Positions 52,080 through 61,627 of a stretch of DNA of 64,000 nt are shown here, in pieces. The translations under genes and the position numbers were made by a program. This DNA comes from Nocardia australiensis (lineage in GTDB: Bacteria; Actinomycetota; Actinomycetes; Mycobacteriales; Mycobacteriaceae). Numbering within the stretch: the first letter of the stretch is position 1; each line of letters begins with the position of its first letter. The notes under the pieces were generated by a model. That model saw nothing but the letters and a program-made list of their open reading frames with translations. It was not told where the DNA came from and did not search any database. The stretch covers positions 186,001 through 250,000 of the forward strand of contig NZ_JAJFZM010000004.1 in the NCBI RefSeq assembly GCF_020733705.1. The letters run 5' to 3'.

Positions 52080-52613
52080 CTACAGCGGGTCGCCCTCGAA
52101 TAGCGGCTCCATATGGCCGTAGGCGTCGAAATTACGGAAGTGCCGGGTGTAGAGCGTGCCACCAGCATCGACACGTCCGTCGATGGCCGGAGCCACATCG
52201 ACAATGTGTTTCAAAGTCCAGGTGATGGTGTCACCGTGGTCGTTGCAGTATCGCGCCTCTTGAGCGTTCGCCTCGGCCTGCGCCGTCACCTGGGCGGCCT
52301 CGGCCGATTCGGCGAAGATGATGATGAACACCTCTTCGAACAGCTGCTTATAGTCGGGCGCGCTCGAGGTCGATTCATAGACCGCGAGCACTACATAGGG
52401 CTGCTGCCGAGTCCGTTCCAATGCCTCCGTGGGTAGGACGTTCTGCGCGCCGAGCACCTCGACGCCGATGAGCGTGCCCGATGCGGTCATATCCAGTACG
52501 ACAGTGCCATGGTCGATGGCCGTCACAATCTGTTTCGCCGACTGGCCCGCACAGGCAGAATCGGTGAAGTAGACGCAGGCGGCGTCGACGGCCGGGTCGT
52601 AGGTCATCCGCAT
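52080..52613 (-). CDS. DUF2283-DUF4288 fusion protein in the expected jetD position
   Basis: A 177-residue protein of two small domains. Residues 1-60 resemble DUF2283 (MRMTYDPAVDAACVYFTDS, then GTVVLDMTASGTLIGVEVL), and residues 75-160 resemble DUF4288 (PYVVLAVYESTSSAPDYKQL, later WTLKHIVDVAPAID). Neither domain has a known activity; both are common in small genes of accessory regions. It is on the same strand as jetC with a 122-bp gap, just where the Wadjet nuclease gene jetD normally lies. ATG 52613 has GGAGGG about seven bases upstream. It is not a nuclease candidate on visible motifs. Confidence 0.7.
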   Translation of the reverse strand: MRMTYDPAVDAACVYFTDSACAGQSAKQIVTAIDHGTVVLDMTASGTLIGVEVLGAQNVLPTEALERTRQQPYVVLAVYESTSSAPDYKQLFEEVFIIIFAESAEAAQVTAQAEANAQEARYCNDHGDTITWTLKHIVDVAPAIDGRVDAGGTLYTRHFRNFDAYGHMEPLFEGDPL

Positions 52614-52735
52614 ATCCGATCCCTCCGTCACGGGACTGCGGTGAATTGTGTCGCAGACCCTCCACGGTAGCCCTTCAAATACCGTACCGGTCAGTTTCAG
52701 AATGTGCCTGGTTCGTCCGCCGCCGGGGTCGCCGA

Positions 52736-55700
52736 TCAGCTCACCGGGGCGCTTTCGGGCACGCTGGGCATTTCCGTCTGACTGCCCGGCATGTTCGGTA
52801 ATGTCAGCCCGCCCTCGATGGTGTTGGGGATGCGGCGGCGATTGGGGGAGCCGAGGGCTGTGGTGAGGTCGGTGCCGTCGTGTTCGGCGAGCAGATCGCC
52901 GCTGTCCCAGACCAAGAGTGTGGCGCTGACTGTGTTTTCGGCGGTGGAGTGGGCCAGATCGTAGTGGGCGCAGCCAGGGACGTGCGGGTAGGTGATCCAC
53001 AGGTCGTAGCCGGTCATGAACAGGTCGAGATCGAATTGAACGCTGAGGCCGAGCAATTCGCTGCGGCCGTTGTCGTCGACGCCGGCGAACGCCTCATCCA
53101 GGGCGAGCAGGCGCGGGGCTTGTGGGTCGGCGGAATCCAGCATGACGTGTGCGGCCGCGAATAGCGGCAGATGCAGCGACACCGACTGTTCACCGCCGGA
53201 GAGGGCGCTGTGGCGGGCGACGGTGAGTTTGTCCTCGCTGCCGTCGGCCGAAATCAGGGTGAACGAGAACACTCGCCACGTCCGGTAGTCCAGTGTCGCG
53301 GCGAGGATTTCAGGGTAGGACCGTTCCGGGTGCGTCGCGCGGGCGGTACGGATTTCGGCGGCGAAGTGGGCACGGATCGCCGCCAGGTCCTCGGCGACCA
53401 GCGCGGACGCGTCCCGATCGAGCAGCTTGCACATCGCTCGCGCCGCTTCCGAGAGTGCGTCGGCGAGTACCCAGTGCACGCCGATGGTATTGCCCGAGGA
53501 CATGCGCCGCTGCTTCATTTCCGCCCCCATGCGGGCGATGAGATCGCGGGCATCGCTGGTGCGTTCGTGGATCTGCTGCGCCAATCCGGTTAGTAACGCG
53601 TCCTCGAGAATCCGGCGCTCGGCATCGGTGAGCAGCAGTTCCTGATCGTGGCGGGCCTGATCGATACGTGTGGCGAAGTCGGCCAATGCCGACATGCCGT
53701 GATCGTCCTGAACCTGCACGACGGTGAGGCCGTCGGCGGCGTCCCATTGCAGCCGATAGTCCCGGCCGCAGGCAGCCAGGGCGGCGTCGAATTCCTGCAG
53801 GGCCGAGGTCACGGCACTGCGGGTGGACTTGCGGGTCGCCTCACTGGCCCGCACGGAAGCTGTCGCGGCGGCGAGGCTTTCGAATAGCTGCGCGACCTCG
53901 TCGGGGAGTACCTGCGGTTCGGCTTCTGGACCGTTCGAAGCGATGCGATAGAGCAACTGTTCCGGCGTCGACCACGCCGCGTCGCTACTCGGCCAGCGGG
54001 CGTCGGCGGGTGCGCCGAGCAGCGTCAGCAGATCCGGTTGCGCGTAGGGGGCAAGGCTTTTGACGTCCGAGAGCACCTCGTTAAGTGCCGTGCCCAGCGC
54101 CTCGTGGGCGGTACGGTAGGCGGCCTCGACATCGCCAACCGCCTCGATCGCCTCATTGGCAGCCTTGCGCGCGGTCTTCTGCTCGGCCCTGGCGGCCTCG
54201 ATCTTCTCTCGCGCCTGTTCGAGTTCGTGATCGATGTCGACCGCGCCCGCGCCGAGCGCATCGCGCAGCGTTTCCAGTTTGCGCAGCTGTTCCTGGTAGC
54301 CCGCCTGTGCGGCTTCGGCCTCCTCGGCGAATGCCTCGGCGAGGTCGCGTGCCTCGTCGTATCGGTCGGCGCTCTCGCGTTCGCGTTCGCGTTCCCGCTC
54401 ATGGTCGGTGCGCAGCCGAAGTAGACCGATTCCGGTGTTCTCGAAATGCCGGATGGCGGCGGCGAGCGCGTCGACATCGCGAGCCTCGCGCGGCGTCCGG
54501 TGCGCCACCGCTACGGCGCGTAGTTTCTTCTCGACCGCGCTCGCTTCGGCCACGGCCTGATCGAGATCGCGTTCGGCCTGGTCGACGGCCTCCGAGCGTG
54601 ACCGCATCATGCCTGCGGCCTCCGACACCGCGCGCAGCGCGGCCGATACCGCCGTCGGCCGCGGTAGTGCCTTGGCGGCCAGGGAAATTCGGGTGAGCTC
54701 GGCGGTTGCCGCCGCCGCGTCGGCGCGGGCCTGTCGCAGTGTCTCCTCGGCGGCTTCGAGGGTGACTGTCAGTTCGGCCAGCCGGATCTCGCGGCGTTTG
54801 GCGCGGGCGGTGGCACCGATGAATTCGGCATCCGACTTATGATGACGGCCGACCCGCACACCCAGCCGGAAGCCGCCGGTTTCGCTGACCGCCACTGTCG
54901 TGCCCAGGTCATTGTCATTGTCGTGCAGCGCGATCGAGGCGAGTACCGCCGCGACTACCCGCGTGGGAACGGTGAGGTCGTCGGAATCATCTTCTACGAC
55001 AAGGACATCGGCGAGCGTGCGACCGGACGGGCGGGCTTGTGCCGGCAATGGAACCAGGAACTGGTCAGAATCGTAGGACGGCAGGGTTTCTTCGGGGCAG
55101 ATCCAGGCGTCGAGAAGATCCGCGGCATGCAATGCGGCCTCGATCCTGGCGGCCACTTCCGGCGTGACGCCGTCGGCGAAGCGGACCAGCCGCCACAGCG
55201 GCGCACCCGCCCGGTCGTCGCGGCTACTGGTGTGGGCGGCGAAAGCCGGTGGCGCTTCATCGCGTTGGGCCGCGACCCGATCGCGTTCGGCGGTGAGCTC
55301 CGTGATTCGCATGCTTGCCGCGGCCGCCGTGGCGCGGGCTTCCTGACGGCGGTTGCGAATGTCCTCCAGCAGCGGTTCGGTGTGTTCGGCCAGGACCTCG
55401 ATCACGCCGGCCGCGTCGTCGGTTCCGGCCCGCGCGAGCGCGCCGTCCACGGCGTCGAAGAGACCATGAGCTATGGGGGAGTACACCTCTCGGTGCGCAT
55501 CCCACCAAGCCCGCAGCGCACCAGAGGTTTCGGTGCGCGCCAGTACCACGGCCGCCTCGGCATGCGCGACCTCGGCCGAAGTGGATTCGCTCAACTCCCT
55601 GGCCCGTTCGGCGAGGCGTTCGGCCCTGGTCCGTTCGGCCGCCGCGGAATCCAGTACGCCGAGTGCCTTGCGGACCGCGCGCACATCGGCATCACGTTCC

Positions 55701-56974
55701 TCGGCCTGGCCGCGAACCGCCGCCGTCAACTGGTCGGCGCGTGCCTGTTCGGGCAGTGCTGTCCAGTTGATGCCGGCCTCCTCGGCCGCGGCGCGCAACT
55801 CGTCCTCCCCGCGCGTCAGCGCGGCGGCCGCGGTGAGCACCGATGCCTTGGCGCGTTCGGCTTCCTGGCCGCGCTGGTCGAGGGTCTGACGTGCCTCGAG
55901 CGCCTTGTCATGATGCACTCCTGCTGAGGTCTCCAACCGGCGGACCGCGTCAGCGAGATCGTCCAGCTGCTGTTTGCCCTCGTAGGCGCTGGAGCGTTGT
56001 AGCGTTTCCCGGTCGGATAGGGCCTGTTCGTAGGAGTGGTCGGCATCCTCTGCGCGCCCCTCGGCGGCGGTGCGCTCGTTATCGCGACGCTCGCGCAATG
56101 CGGTGGCGGCGAACACCGCATTGCTCGCGTGTGTCACCGCGTCCAGCCGCGCGCGCACCTGGTCGACATCGGTCTTTGCCTGCACCGCGAGGTATTTCCG
56201 GTACACACCGACAAAAGCTCTAGTCGCGGCGTCGGCGTGGACCAATCCCTCGAGGGTTCGGCCTACTTCCTCCATATCGCTGAAGGACCGTGCGGCATCG
56301 AGGATCGACTGCTCGTCGAGCGGTCGGAGGCCATCGGTCAATGCCTGCGAAAGTCCGCGCGGGTCAAGGTTTTTGGCCAGCTGTGGCCGGCGCAGGGTGA
56401 GGATCAGGTTGATCAGCTGGTCATAGCGCTGGGTGCCGAGGCCGAACATCCGCGCGTCGATGGCGGTGCGATACTCGACCGGTCGATCCACGATGGCGTC
56501 GGTGCCGATCTGCTCGGCCAACTGTTTGCGGGTCAATGGCCGATCGTCCGGGCCGATCAGCGAAAAGTCCACGCCCGCACGGCCATCTGCGACGAAGTAC
56601 CAGCGCGTCACTTTGTCCGACGAACGCGTGGCGCGCATGCCGATGCCGACTGTCACGACCTCGGGGTCGTCCCAGCCGCCGCGTGCGAACTCCATCCACA
56701 CATAGGAGTAGGCCGATTCCTGCTTGCGGTACAACAGATTCGACTTCATCGTACGTTCTTCACCGGCGAAGGGATTGAGCCTGCGTGGCTCGATACGACC
56801 GTCGAGCACGAACGGGAACAGCACCTCGAGTGCCTTCGTCTTGCCGGAACCGTTGGGTCCGCGCAGCACCAGCCTGCCGTCGGCGAAACAGAATTCCTGA
56901 TCGCGGTAGTCCCACAGGTTGATGATTCCGGCGCGGGTCGGGATGAACCGCACTCCGCCGTGAATGAGCGACAT
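52736..56974 (-). CDS. jetC: Wadjet SMC-like ATPase JetC (TIGR02680 type)
   Basis: A 1412-residue SMC/MukB-like ATPase. The N-terminal Walker A is GPNGSGKT at residues 39-46, the middle is long coiled coil with hinge (rich in Ala, Glu, Arg; for example QAVAEASAVEKKLRAVAVAH), and the C-terminus has the ABC signature LSGGEQSVSLHLPLF and Walker B LLALDEAFAGVDDNGR. This combination, with TIGR02678- and TIGR02677-type genes upstream, marks type II Wadjet JetC. It moves on DNA and, with JetA and JetB, forms the complex that detects small circular plasmids. ATG 56974 has GGAAGG upstream, three bases after jetB. The C-terminus is complete. Confidence 0.9.
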   Translation of the reverse strand: MSLIHGGVRFIPTRAGIINLWDYRDQEFCFADGRLVLRGPNGSGKTKALEVLFPFVLDGRIEPRRLNPFAGEERTMKSNLLYRKQESAYSYVWMEFARGGWDDPEVVTVGIGMRATRSSDKVTRWYFVADGRAGVDFSLIGPDDRPLTRKQLAEQIGTDAIVDRPVEYRTAIDARMFGLGTQRYDQLINLILTLRRPQLAKNLDPRGLSQALTDGLRPLDEQSILDAARSFSDMEEVGRTLEGLVHADAATRAFVGVYRKYLAVQAKTDVDQVRARLDAVTHASNAVFAATALRERRDNERTAAEGRAEDADHSYEQALSDRETLQRSSAYEGKQQLDDLADAVRRLETSAGVHHDKALEARQTLDQRGQEAERAKASVLTAAAALTRGEDELRAAAEEAGINWTALPEQARADQLTAAVRGQAEERDADVRAVRKALGVLDSAAAERTRAERLAERARELSESTSAEVAHAEAAVVLARTETSGALRAWWDAHREVYSPIAHGLFDAVDGALARAGTDDAAGVIEVLAEHTEPLLEDIRNRRQEARATAAAASMRITELTAERDRVAAQRDEAPPAFAAHTSSRDDRAGAPLWRLVRFADGVTPEVAARIEAALHAADLLDAWICPEETLPSYDSDQFLVPLPAQARPSGRTLADVLVVEDDSDDLTVPTRVVAAVLASIALHDNDNDLGTTVAVSETGGFRLGVRVGRHHKSDAEFIGATARAKRREIRLAELTVTLEAAEETLRQARADAAAATAELTRISLAAKALPRPTAVSAALRAVSEAAGMMRSRSEAVDQAERDLDQAVAEASAVEKKLRAVAVAHRTPREARDVDALAAAIRHFENTGIGLLRLRTDHERERERERESADRYDEARDLAEAFAEEAEAAQAGYQEQLRKLETLRDALGAGAVDIDHELEQAREKIEAARAEQKTARKAANEAIEAVGDVEAAYRTAHEALGTALNEVLSDVKSLAPYAQPDLLTLLGAPADARWPSSDAAWSTPEQLLYRIASNGPEAEPQVLPDEVAQLFESLAAATASVRASEATRKSTRSAVTSALQEFDAALAACGRDYRLQWDAADGLTVVQVQDDHGMSALADFATRIDQARHDQELLLTDAERRILEDALLTGLAQQIHERTSDARDLIARMGAEMKQRRMSSGNTIGVHWVLADALSEAARAMCKLLDRDASALVAEDLAAIRAHFAAEIRTARATHPERSYPEILAATLDYRTWRVFSFTLISADGSEDKLTVARHSALSGGEQSVSLHLPLFAAAHVMLDSADPQAPRLLALDEAFAGVDDNGRSELLGLSVQFDLDLFMTGYDLWITYPHVPGCAHYDLAHSTAENTVSATLLVWDSGDLLAEHDGTDLTTALGSPNRRRIPNTIEGGLTLPNMPGSQTEMPSVPESAPVS

Positions 56975-56977
56975 GGT

Positions 56978-58402
56978 CTAGATACCTTCCCTGCCAACAC
57001 TGTCGGCCCCGAGGGTGTCTGAGGTGGTGACGAAGAGTTCGGCGGTTCGTTTGGCGCGCACCGTGACCACCGCGCCGCGGTAACGAGCCAGGGCGGGCAG
57101 GATGATGAGCCCGTCGTCGACCACATGTGTCAGGCGCAGGCGTTCCAGCAGGGCGACGACCTCCGCGGTGAGACCGGGAACGTCGGCCTGCCATTGCGCC
57201 GCGAAGGTGAGGCCGTAGCGGTCGGTGAGCGCCTGGACGGTTTCGCGAACCCACGACGAATCGATAAACGGGTAGGTGACCTCCGGTGCTTCGCCGGTCT
57301 CGCTCTCGGACGTATCCGGGGTCGAATCATCATCCGTCGCAGGCAGATCCGTGGATGGAAGATCCGCGAGCGGGGTGAAAACCGTGGACTCCGGGATGGC
57401 GTCGTCGAGTTGGCGGGCCAACGCGGCGGCCGGATCGGCGCCGCCGGTGCGCTGTGGCAGCGGGTGATCGATATCGAGCACGCGGTCGGCGATCTCACCG
57501 ACCAGCAGCAACGCCACCTGAGCGAGGGTGCCGGTGCCGGGAAATCTGACATCCGAGAGACGTCCGGAGGTATCGATCAGGGCGACGCCTTCCGCGCGCC
57601 GTTCGGCCCGCAATCCGGTGAACAGTTCCACATCCGCGACGATCCGGTCCTGGCCGAGTAGCGGCCGTTCGGCGGCATCGAGGTCCTCGGCATAGACGAC
57701 CGGACGCTCGACGAGTGTCCTGCGCACTCGGCGGGCGTTGTCGGAAGTGCGCGCGGGACCCGCGGGATGGGCCATCGCGTTCTCGGTGAGCAGCCCCGCC
57801 ACACTGTGCAGGTGTTGCAGGGCTCGTGGCGGGCGGAACAGCGCGAAAACGACTGGACGGTCGATGTCGTAGAGCGCCTCGCCCGCGTCCGGGTCCGCTG
57901 CCCAGCCGCCCGCATCGCCGTCGGCGAGGGTGAGCGCGCCGCGCGCGGCCAGCCAGCCGACCGCGTCGACGAACCCGTCGCGGTCCGCGGCCCGATCCGG
58001 GGCAAGCTCGAGACCGTCGATCCGGCCGGTGTAGGCGGCAACCTGATCGGCCAGCTCGGACAGGGTGATCTGATCTCCGGCGCGCCCGAGCGCGGCCAGC
58101 GCCAGGGCTAGATAGGCGTAGCGGCGGCGGTCGAACACGCGATCGGAGACAGTGCGGGCGGGTTTTCCAGGGTCGAGACGATCGATCACCGGAAATACCC
58201 GTGCCGTTGTTTCGGTCACTTCCAGCCGATAGCCGAACAGCTCCGCGAGGTCTTCGCGCAATTCGGTAGCCCAGCGGCGAATCAGCGGAAGTGCGATTCG
58301 ATCCGGATAGTCACGGGTCACCAGGTGATTCGCCAGTATCACCCGCGCCGCGCGCTGGTAGTTGTCCAGCGCGAGTGAGTCGATCCGTCGTGCGTGGATC
58401 AT
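56978..58402 (-). CDS. jetB: Wadjet protein JetB (TIGR02678/DUF2398 type)
   Basis: A 474-residue protein of the TIGR02678 family, beginning with a helical part (LDNYQRAARVILANHLVTRD, then PDRIALPLIRRWATELREDL) and containing a winged-helix-like region. JetB is the kleisin-associated (MukE-like) subunit bridging JetA and JetC. ATG 58402 overlaps the jetA stop (ATGA), showing coupling. Its end is three bases before jetC. A Thr/Ser/Asp-rich stretch around residues 340-380 is a disordered insertion. Confidence 0.9.
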   Translation of the reverse strand: MIHARRIDSLALDNYQRAARVILANHLVTRDYPDRIALPLIRRWATELREDLAELFGYRLEVTETTARVFPVIDRLDPGKPARTVSDRVFDRRRYAYLALALAALGRAGDQITLSELADQVAAYTGRIDGLELAPDRAADRDGFVDAVGWLAARGALTLADGDAGGWAADPDAGEALYDIDRPVVFALFRPPRALQHLHSVAGLLTENAMAHPAGPARTSDNARRVRRTLVERPVVYAEDLDAAERPLLGQDRIVADVELFTGLRAERRAEGVALIDTSGRLSDVRFPGTGTLAQVALLLVGEIADRVLDIDHPLPQRTGGADPAAALARQLDDAIPESTVFTPLADLPSTDLPATDDDSTPDTSESETGEAPEVTYPFIDSSWVRETVQALTDRYGLTFAAQWQADVPGLTAEVVALLERLRLTHVVDDGLIILPALARYRGAVVTVRAKRTAELFVTTSDTLGADSVGREGI

Positions 58403-60012
58403 GCTTGCCCCCTGGGGGATTCGGATGCGCGTGCACCGGAGCGGCCGCGAGCCGACTGCCTGACCTCCAGCCTGCGATTGTTCAGATGCAGCAACCCGCG
58501 CGCGGTGTGCACGACGGTCGATCCCAAATGCTCGGACACTGTCAGCGTGACACCGTTATCCGACCCGGTCGTGCCGTCGACTCGCCCGCTCACCGGCACC
58601 CACGCGGTGGACGCCGCATCGAGCAACCGCAATAGCACCTCGGTTTCGCGCTCATCGAGCACCCGATCGTGTACGTCCGAGGCGGCGAGCGACGTCGCGG
58701 CGTCGACCCTGGCTCGTTGCGCATCCAACTGGGCCGCACGCAGTCGCCGAATCCCCGCGTCGTTGCGCTGAATCCGGGCGGGCGCTCCGGCTTGCGGCGT
58801 GCGCCCGGTCTCCGCCAATGTCCGCGAAATCTCCAGTGGCGTCGCCTCCCACCACGATCGCGTCGTCGGAATCAGCTCCGCGTCCGGATGCTCCAGCGAC
58901 AGATGACGCGGCCGACCCAGCCCGAACACCGTGTCGAAGAGCGCGTGTGCACTGTCGGTGCTCGGCGCGGCGGTGAACCATCCGGCCAGATGCCGCAGCG
59001 CGGACTCGCGACTCACCCCGCCCTTTCGCGTCTCGGTGACGCGTCGCAACAGCGACAACACCGCGGCGATCGCGCTCATCGTCGCCTCGCGGAGCCGATC
59101 CGCCTCGGTACTCGACGACTCACCGGACTCCGCCGCGGCGGCCACGAACCAGGTCCGCAGGCCCTGCCAGCGTGCCCGCCAATCCGCCTGTCGCTCAGCG
59201 ATACTCAACAACACCCGCTCGTCACAGGTCGCCGCGCGTTCGATCAGCTCCACCGTTCCCGTCTGTTCGATCTCGCCGATCGCGGCGGCGAGCCGGGGCG
59301 CGAACCGGGCAAGATCCATACTGAAGTCGCGCATGTGCGCAAGTAGCGCGTCCTTGTGCGCCAGGAACGACTCCGGGGTGATCTCGGTGGTGCGCACCAT
59401 ATCCCCGAGCGACAGATAGAAGTGTGCCGCCCGCGCCGCCATGTCCGTCAGCGTCGCATCCAGGCGCCGCAGCGTCCGGTAGACGCGCTCCGCGTCGCCC
59501 GCCCGATTCGCTTCCGCGAGGGCGCGCAGATCGGCCAATAGCTCGGGCAATACCAGCCGCGACAGCGACGCCTCGTCCAACCGGGACTCCAGCACACCGG
59601 CGACCGCGCGGTACGCCTGGAAACCGGCCTGGGTGAGCTGATAAACGTAATGCCGATTGCGATACTCGGCCAGCGTCGCGGCCCGAGTCCCATCGTAGCT
59701 GCGTTCCAGCACTCCCCACTGGTGCAGCTGGTCGAGCAGCGGCCCGATCTCGGCGCCGCTCAATCGGGGCAGTTCGAGGCGCCCATCGCCCTCGACCAAC
59801 TCGGCGCCGGGGCGCCCACCGTCGCGCACGATCCAGTCGGCCACGTCATCGGCGTGCAACAACACCACATATGCCGCCCGCGCGCTGTCGAACGCGCGCA
59901 ACACCCACAGGTAATCCGCGCGCTTCTCCGCGGTCGCGAACGAGAACAGCCGCAGCCGGTCGTCCCAGTCGGTGGGCGAGGCACTCGGCATGCCATCGGG
60001 GGAGTCGGTCAC
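58399..60012 (-). CDS. jetA: Wadjet protein JetA (TIGR02677/DUF2397 type)
   Basis: A 537-residue protein of the TIGR02677 family. The N-terminal part (DDRLRLFSFATAEKRADYLW, then VLRAFDSARAAYVVLLHADD) is followed by winged-helix segments (ALLDQLHQWGVLER-type spacing around residues 85-115) and long helices. JetA is the kleisin (MukF-like) subunit of Wadjet. GTG 60012 is chosen to give the typical start; ATG 59991 (seven codons later) is possible and neither has a strong ribosome site. It starts the operon jetA-jetB-jetC, 158 bp after the XRE regulator stop on the same strand. Confidence 0.88.
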   Translation of the reverse strand: MTDSPDGMPSASPTDWDDRLRLFSFATAEKRADYLWVLRAFDSARAAYVVLLHADDVADWIVRDGGRPGAELVEGDGRLELPRLSGAEIGPLLDQLHQWGVLERSYDGTRAATLAEYRNRHYVYQLTQAGFQAYRAVAGVLESRLDEASLSRLVLPELLADLRALAEANRAGDAERVYRTLRRLDATLTDMAARAAHFYLSLGDMVRTTEITPESFLAHKDALLAHMRDFSMDLARFAPRLAAAIGEIEQTGTVELIERAATCDERVLLSIAERQADWRARWQGLRTWFVAAAAESGESSSTEADRLREATMSAIAAVLSLLRRVTETRKGGVSRESALRHLAGWFTAAPSTDSAHALFDTVFGLGRPRHLSLEHPDAELIPTTRSWWEATPLEISRTLAETGRTPQAGAPARIQRNDAGIRRLRAAQLDAQRARVDAATSLAASDVHDRVLDERETEVLLRLLDAASTAWVPVSGRVDGTTGSDNGVTLTVSEHLGSTVVHTARGLLHLNNRRLEVRQSARGRSGARASESPRGQA

Positions 60013-60170
60013 CGGGAACAGGGTAGTAGCGGGCCGGTCGCCGCTGATGCGACCGACCCCCATTCGGCGTGCCCCCGGAAGTTTGAATCCCCTCGACATG
60101 CGAGGAATCGTGCGCCGCCGAAACTGGAACCACGATGGTTCGCCCGATGTTGCCGGGCGGGTGCGTGGGG

Positions 60171-61403
60171 TCACCCGGGGGACAGCGAGCGCAGTTGGTC
60201 GAGATACCCGAGGGTGCGGGGGTCGCCGGGAAACCGTTCGATGATCTCGCGAGCCGCTTCGCCGGCGATCCACATCAGCGACGGCAGTGAGCGGCGCTTA
60301 CCCGAAAAGGCATGTATTCCTTCGTCGACCGCGAGTTCCAGATCACGATCGCGGACGGCGACCACCGCGAGCGTCAGGTGTGCTTCGGAGACTCGCATCG
60401 GATTGCGGATGGTGCCGTCAGCTCGGGTGGAGTGACCGATCACTTGGCGCGCATAGGATTCGGCCCGTATGTCGTCGCCGGCGACACGGCAGCAATCCAT
60501 CGCGTAGAAGTCGAACTTCTGTGGGTCGACGACGAATTGGTTGTCGAGATTCTGGGGATGGTCGAGTCGCTCGAGGATCGCGCGGCCCTGGTCGAGCGAC
60601 GCCTCGACCTCGCGGCGGTCGCCGAGCCGGGCCCATGCCTTCGCTCGTTGCGCGCACAACTGCACCCCGACACCGAGGTTTCGAGTGCTATCGATGGCAG
60701 GGCCGGCGGCCTCGATGGCGCCACGGTAGTTGCCCTGGGTGAGGGCGAACCACGCCGCCATTTCCGCACTCCACCCGACGATTTCGGCGTTCTCGGCCTC
60801 CTGGCCGAGGGTGCGCGCGGCGCGCCGGGTTGCCTCCGCTGCGGTGTGTCTGCCGAGGTCGTAATCCACGCAACCCACCAGCAATGCGACCCATCCGGCG
60901 AGGGTGAGTATTTCGCGATGTTGTGAAAGCGTCAGCCTGCCATCCAGCAACGACGTGATTCGCCGTAGCCACGCGGTGCCCTCGCTGTGCAGCTCTTGCG
61001 GATCGGCGTAGGGATACTCGCAGCACAGTCGCTCGGCGGTGATGCGGACGGCGTCGAGCGTGGCGGAGGAGACATCCGACATGCGCAGTCTGCCGATGAA
61101 TTCGAGGGTGTCCATCCCGGTTGCCGAGAGCAGTTCATCGTCCCTGTTCGGCCGGGCGTTGGGGAAGAACGCGGCAGTCACGGTGTCGAACGCGGCGGCG
61201 ATGATAGGGGCATAGAAATCATCCGGCCGCGACTCGCCAGATTCCCACCGCCGCCAGTTCCGCAGCAGGGTACTGTCTGTCGGCAGGTTGTGGGATGACT
61301 TCAGGCGCATCGCGCGGACGGAGTCAGCTTGTGACCACCCCCGCGCGTCGCGCTCAGAGCGCATCCGGACAGCCCAGACGGGTCGATCGTCAGCAGCGGC
61401 CAC
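60171..61403 (-). CDS. XRE-family regulator with TPR-type C-terminal domain
   Basis: A 410-residue regulator. Residues 5-60 form an XRE-type helix-turn-helix (VWAVRMRSERDARGWSQADS, then LLRNWRRWESGESRPDDFYA), and residues 90-400 form helical repeats of TPR character (AEAAGP, LDQGRAILERLDHPQNLDN). Actinobacterial genes of this design often control a small partner gene encoded divergently. Here the divergent gene is a resolvase-like small protein, and the same-strand downstream gene is jetA. GTG 61403 follows a GATACT -10-like box by six bases, so it may be leaderless. It could regulate the Wadjet operon; this is inference. Confidence 0.8.
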   Translation of the reverse strand: MAAADDRPVWAVRMRSERDARGWSQADSVRAMRLKSSHNLPTDSTLLRNWRRWESGESRPDDFYAPIIAAAFDTVTAAFFPNARPNRDDELLSATGMDTLEFIGRLRMSDVSSATLDAVRITAERLCCEYPYADPQELHSEGTAWLRRITSLLDGRLTLSQHREILTLAGWVALLVGCVDYDLGRHTAAEATRRAARTLGQEAENAEIVGWSAEMAAWFALTQGNYRGAIEAAGPAIDSTRNLGVGVQLCAQRAKAWARLGDRREVEASLDQGRAILERLDHPQNLDNQFVVDPQKFDFYAMDCCRVAGDDIRAESYARQVIGHSTRADGTIRNPMRVSEAHLTLAVVAVRDRDLELAVDEGIHAFSGKRRSLPSLMWIAGEAAREIIERFPGDPRTLGYLDQLRSLSPG

Positions 61404-61627
61404 GTCTGTAGTATCGCATCAGTTAACACTCGGTGGCCCCGATAGGGCATACAGATGTCACTGGGTTGACAGCTACATTCGCAGATTGTCGTACTACATG
61501 CTTGATGTGAGCGCGGAAGGTTTGCCGAGCTCCGAGTGCAAGAACATCTGTTCTTGCGGGTACGCAGTACCCCGCATGGGGAGATCCACAAAACAGAACA
61601 GCGATCCCCAATCCAACGGAGGTTCGG

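Noticed and set aside
52614-52735. Possible leftover of jetD between jetC and the DUF2283-DUF4288 gene
   Set aside because: All three minus-strand frames of this 122-bp gap were read; none resembles the Toprim or DUF3323 parts of JetD.
54839-55927. Plus-strand frame of 362 codons inside jetC
   Set aside because: Antisense shadow of the JetC coiled coil, with no ribosome site and no family match.
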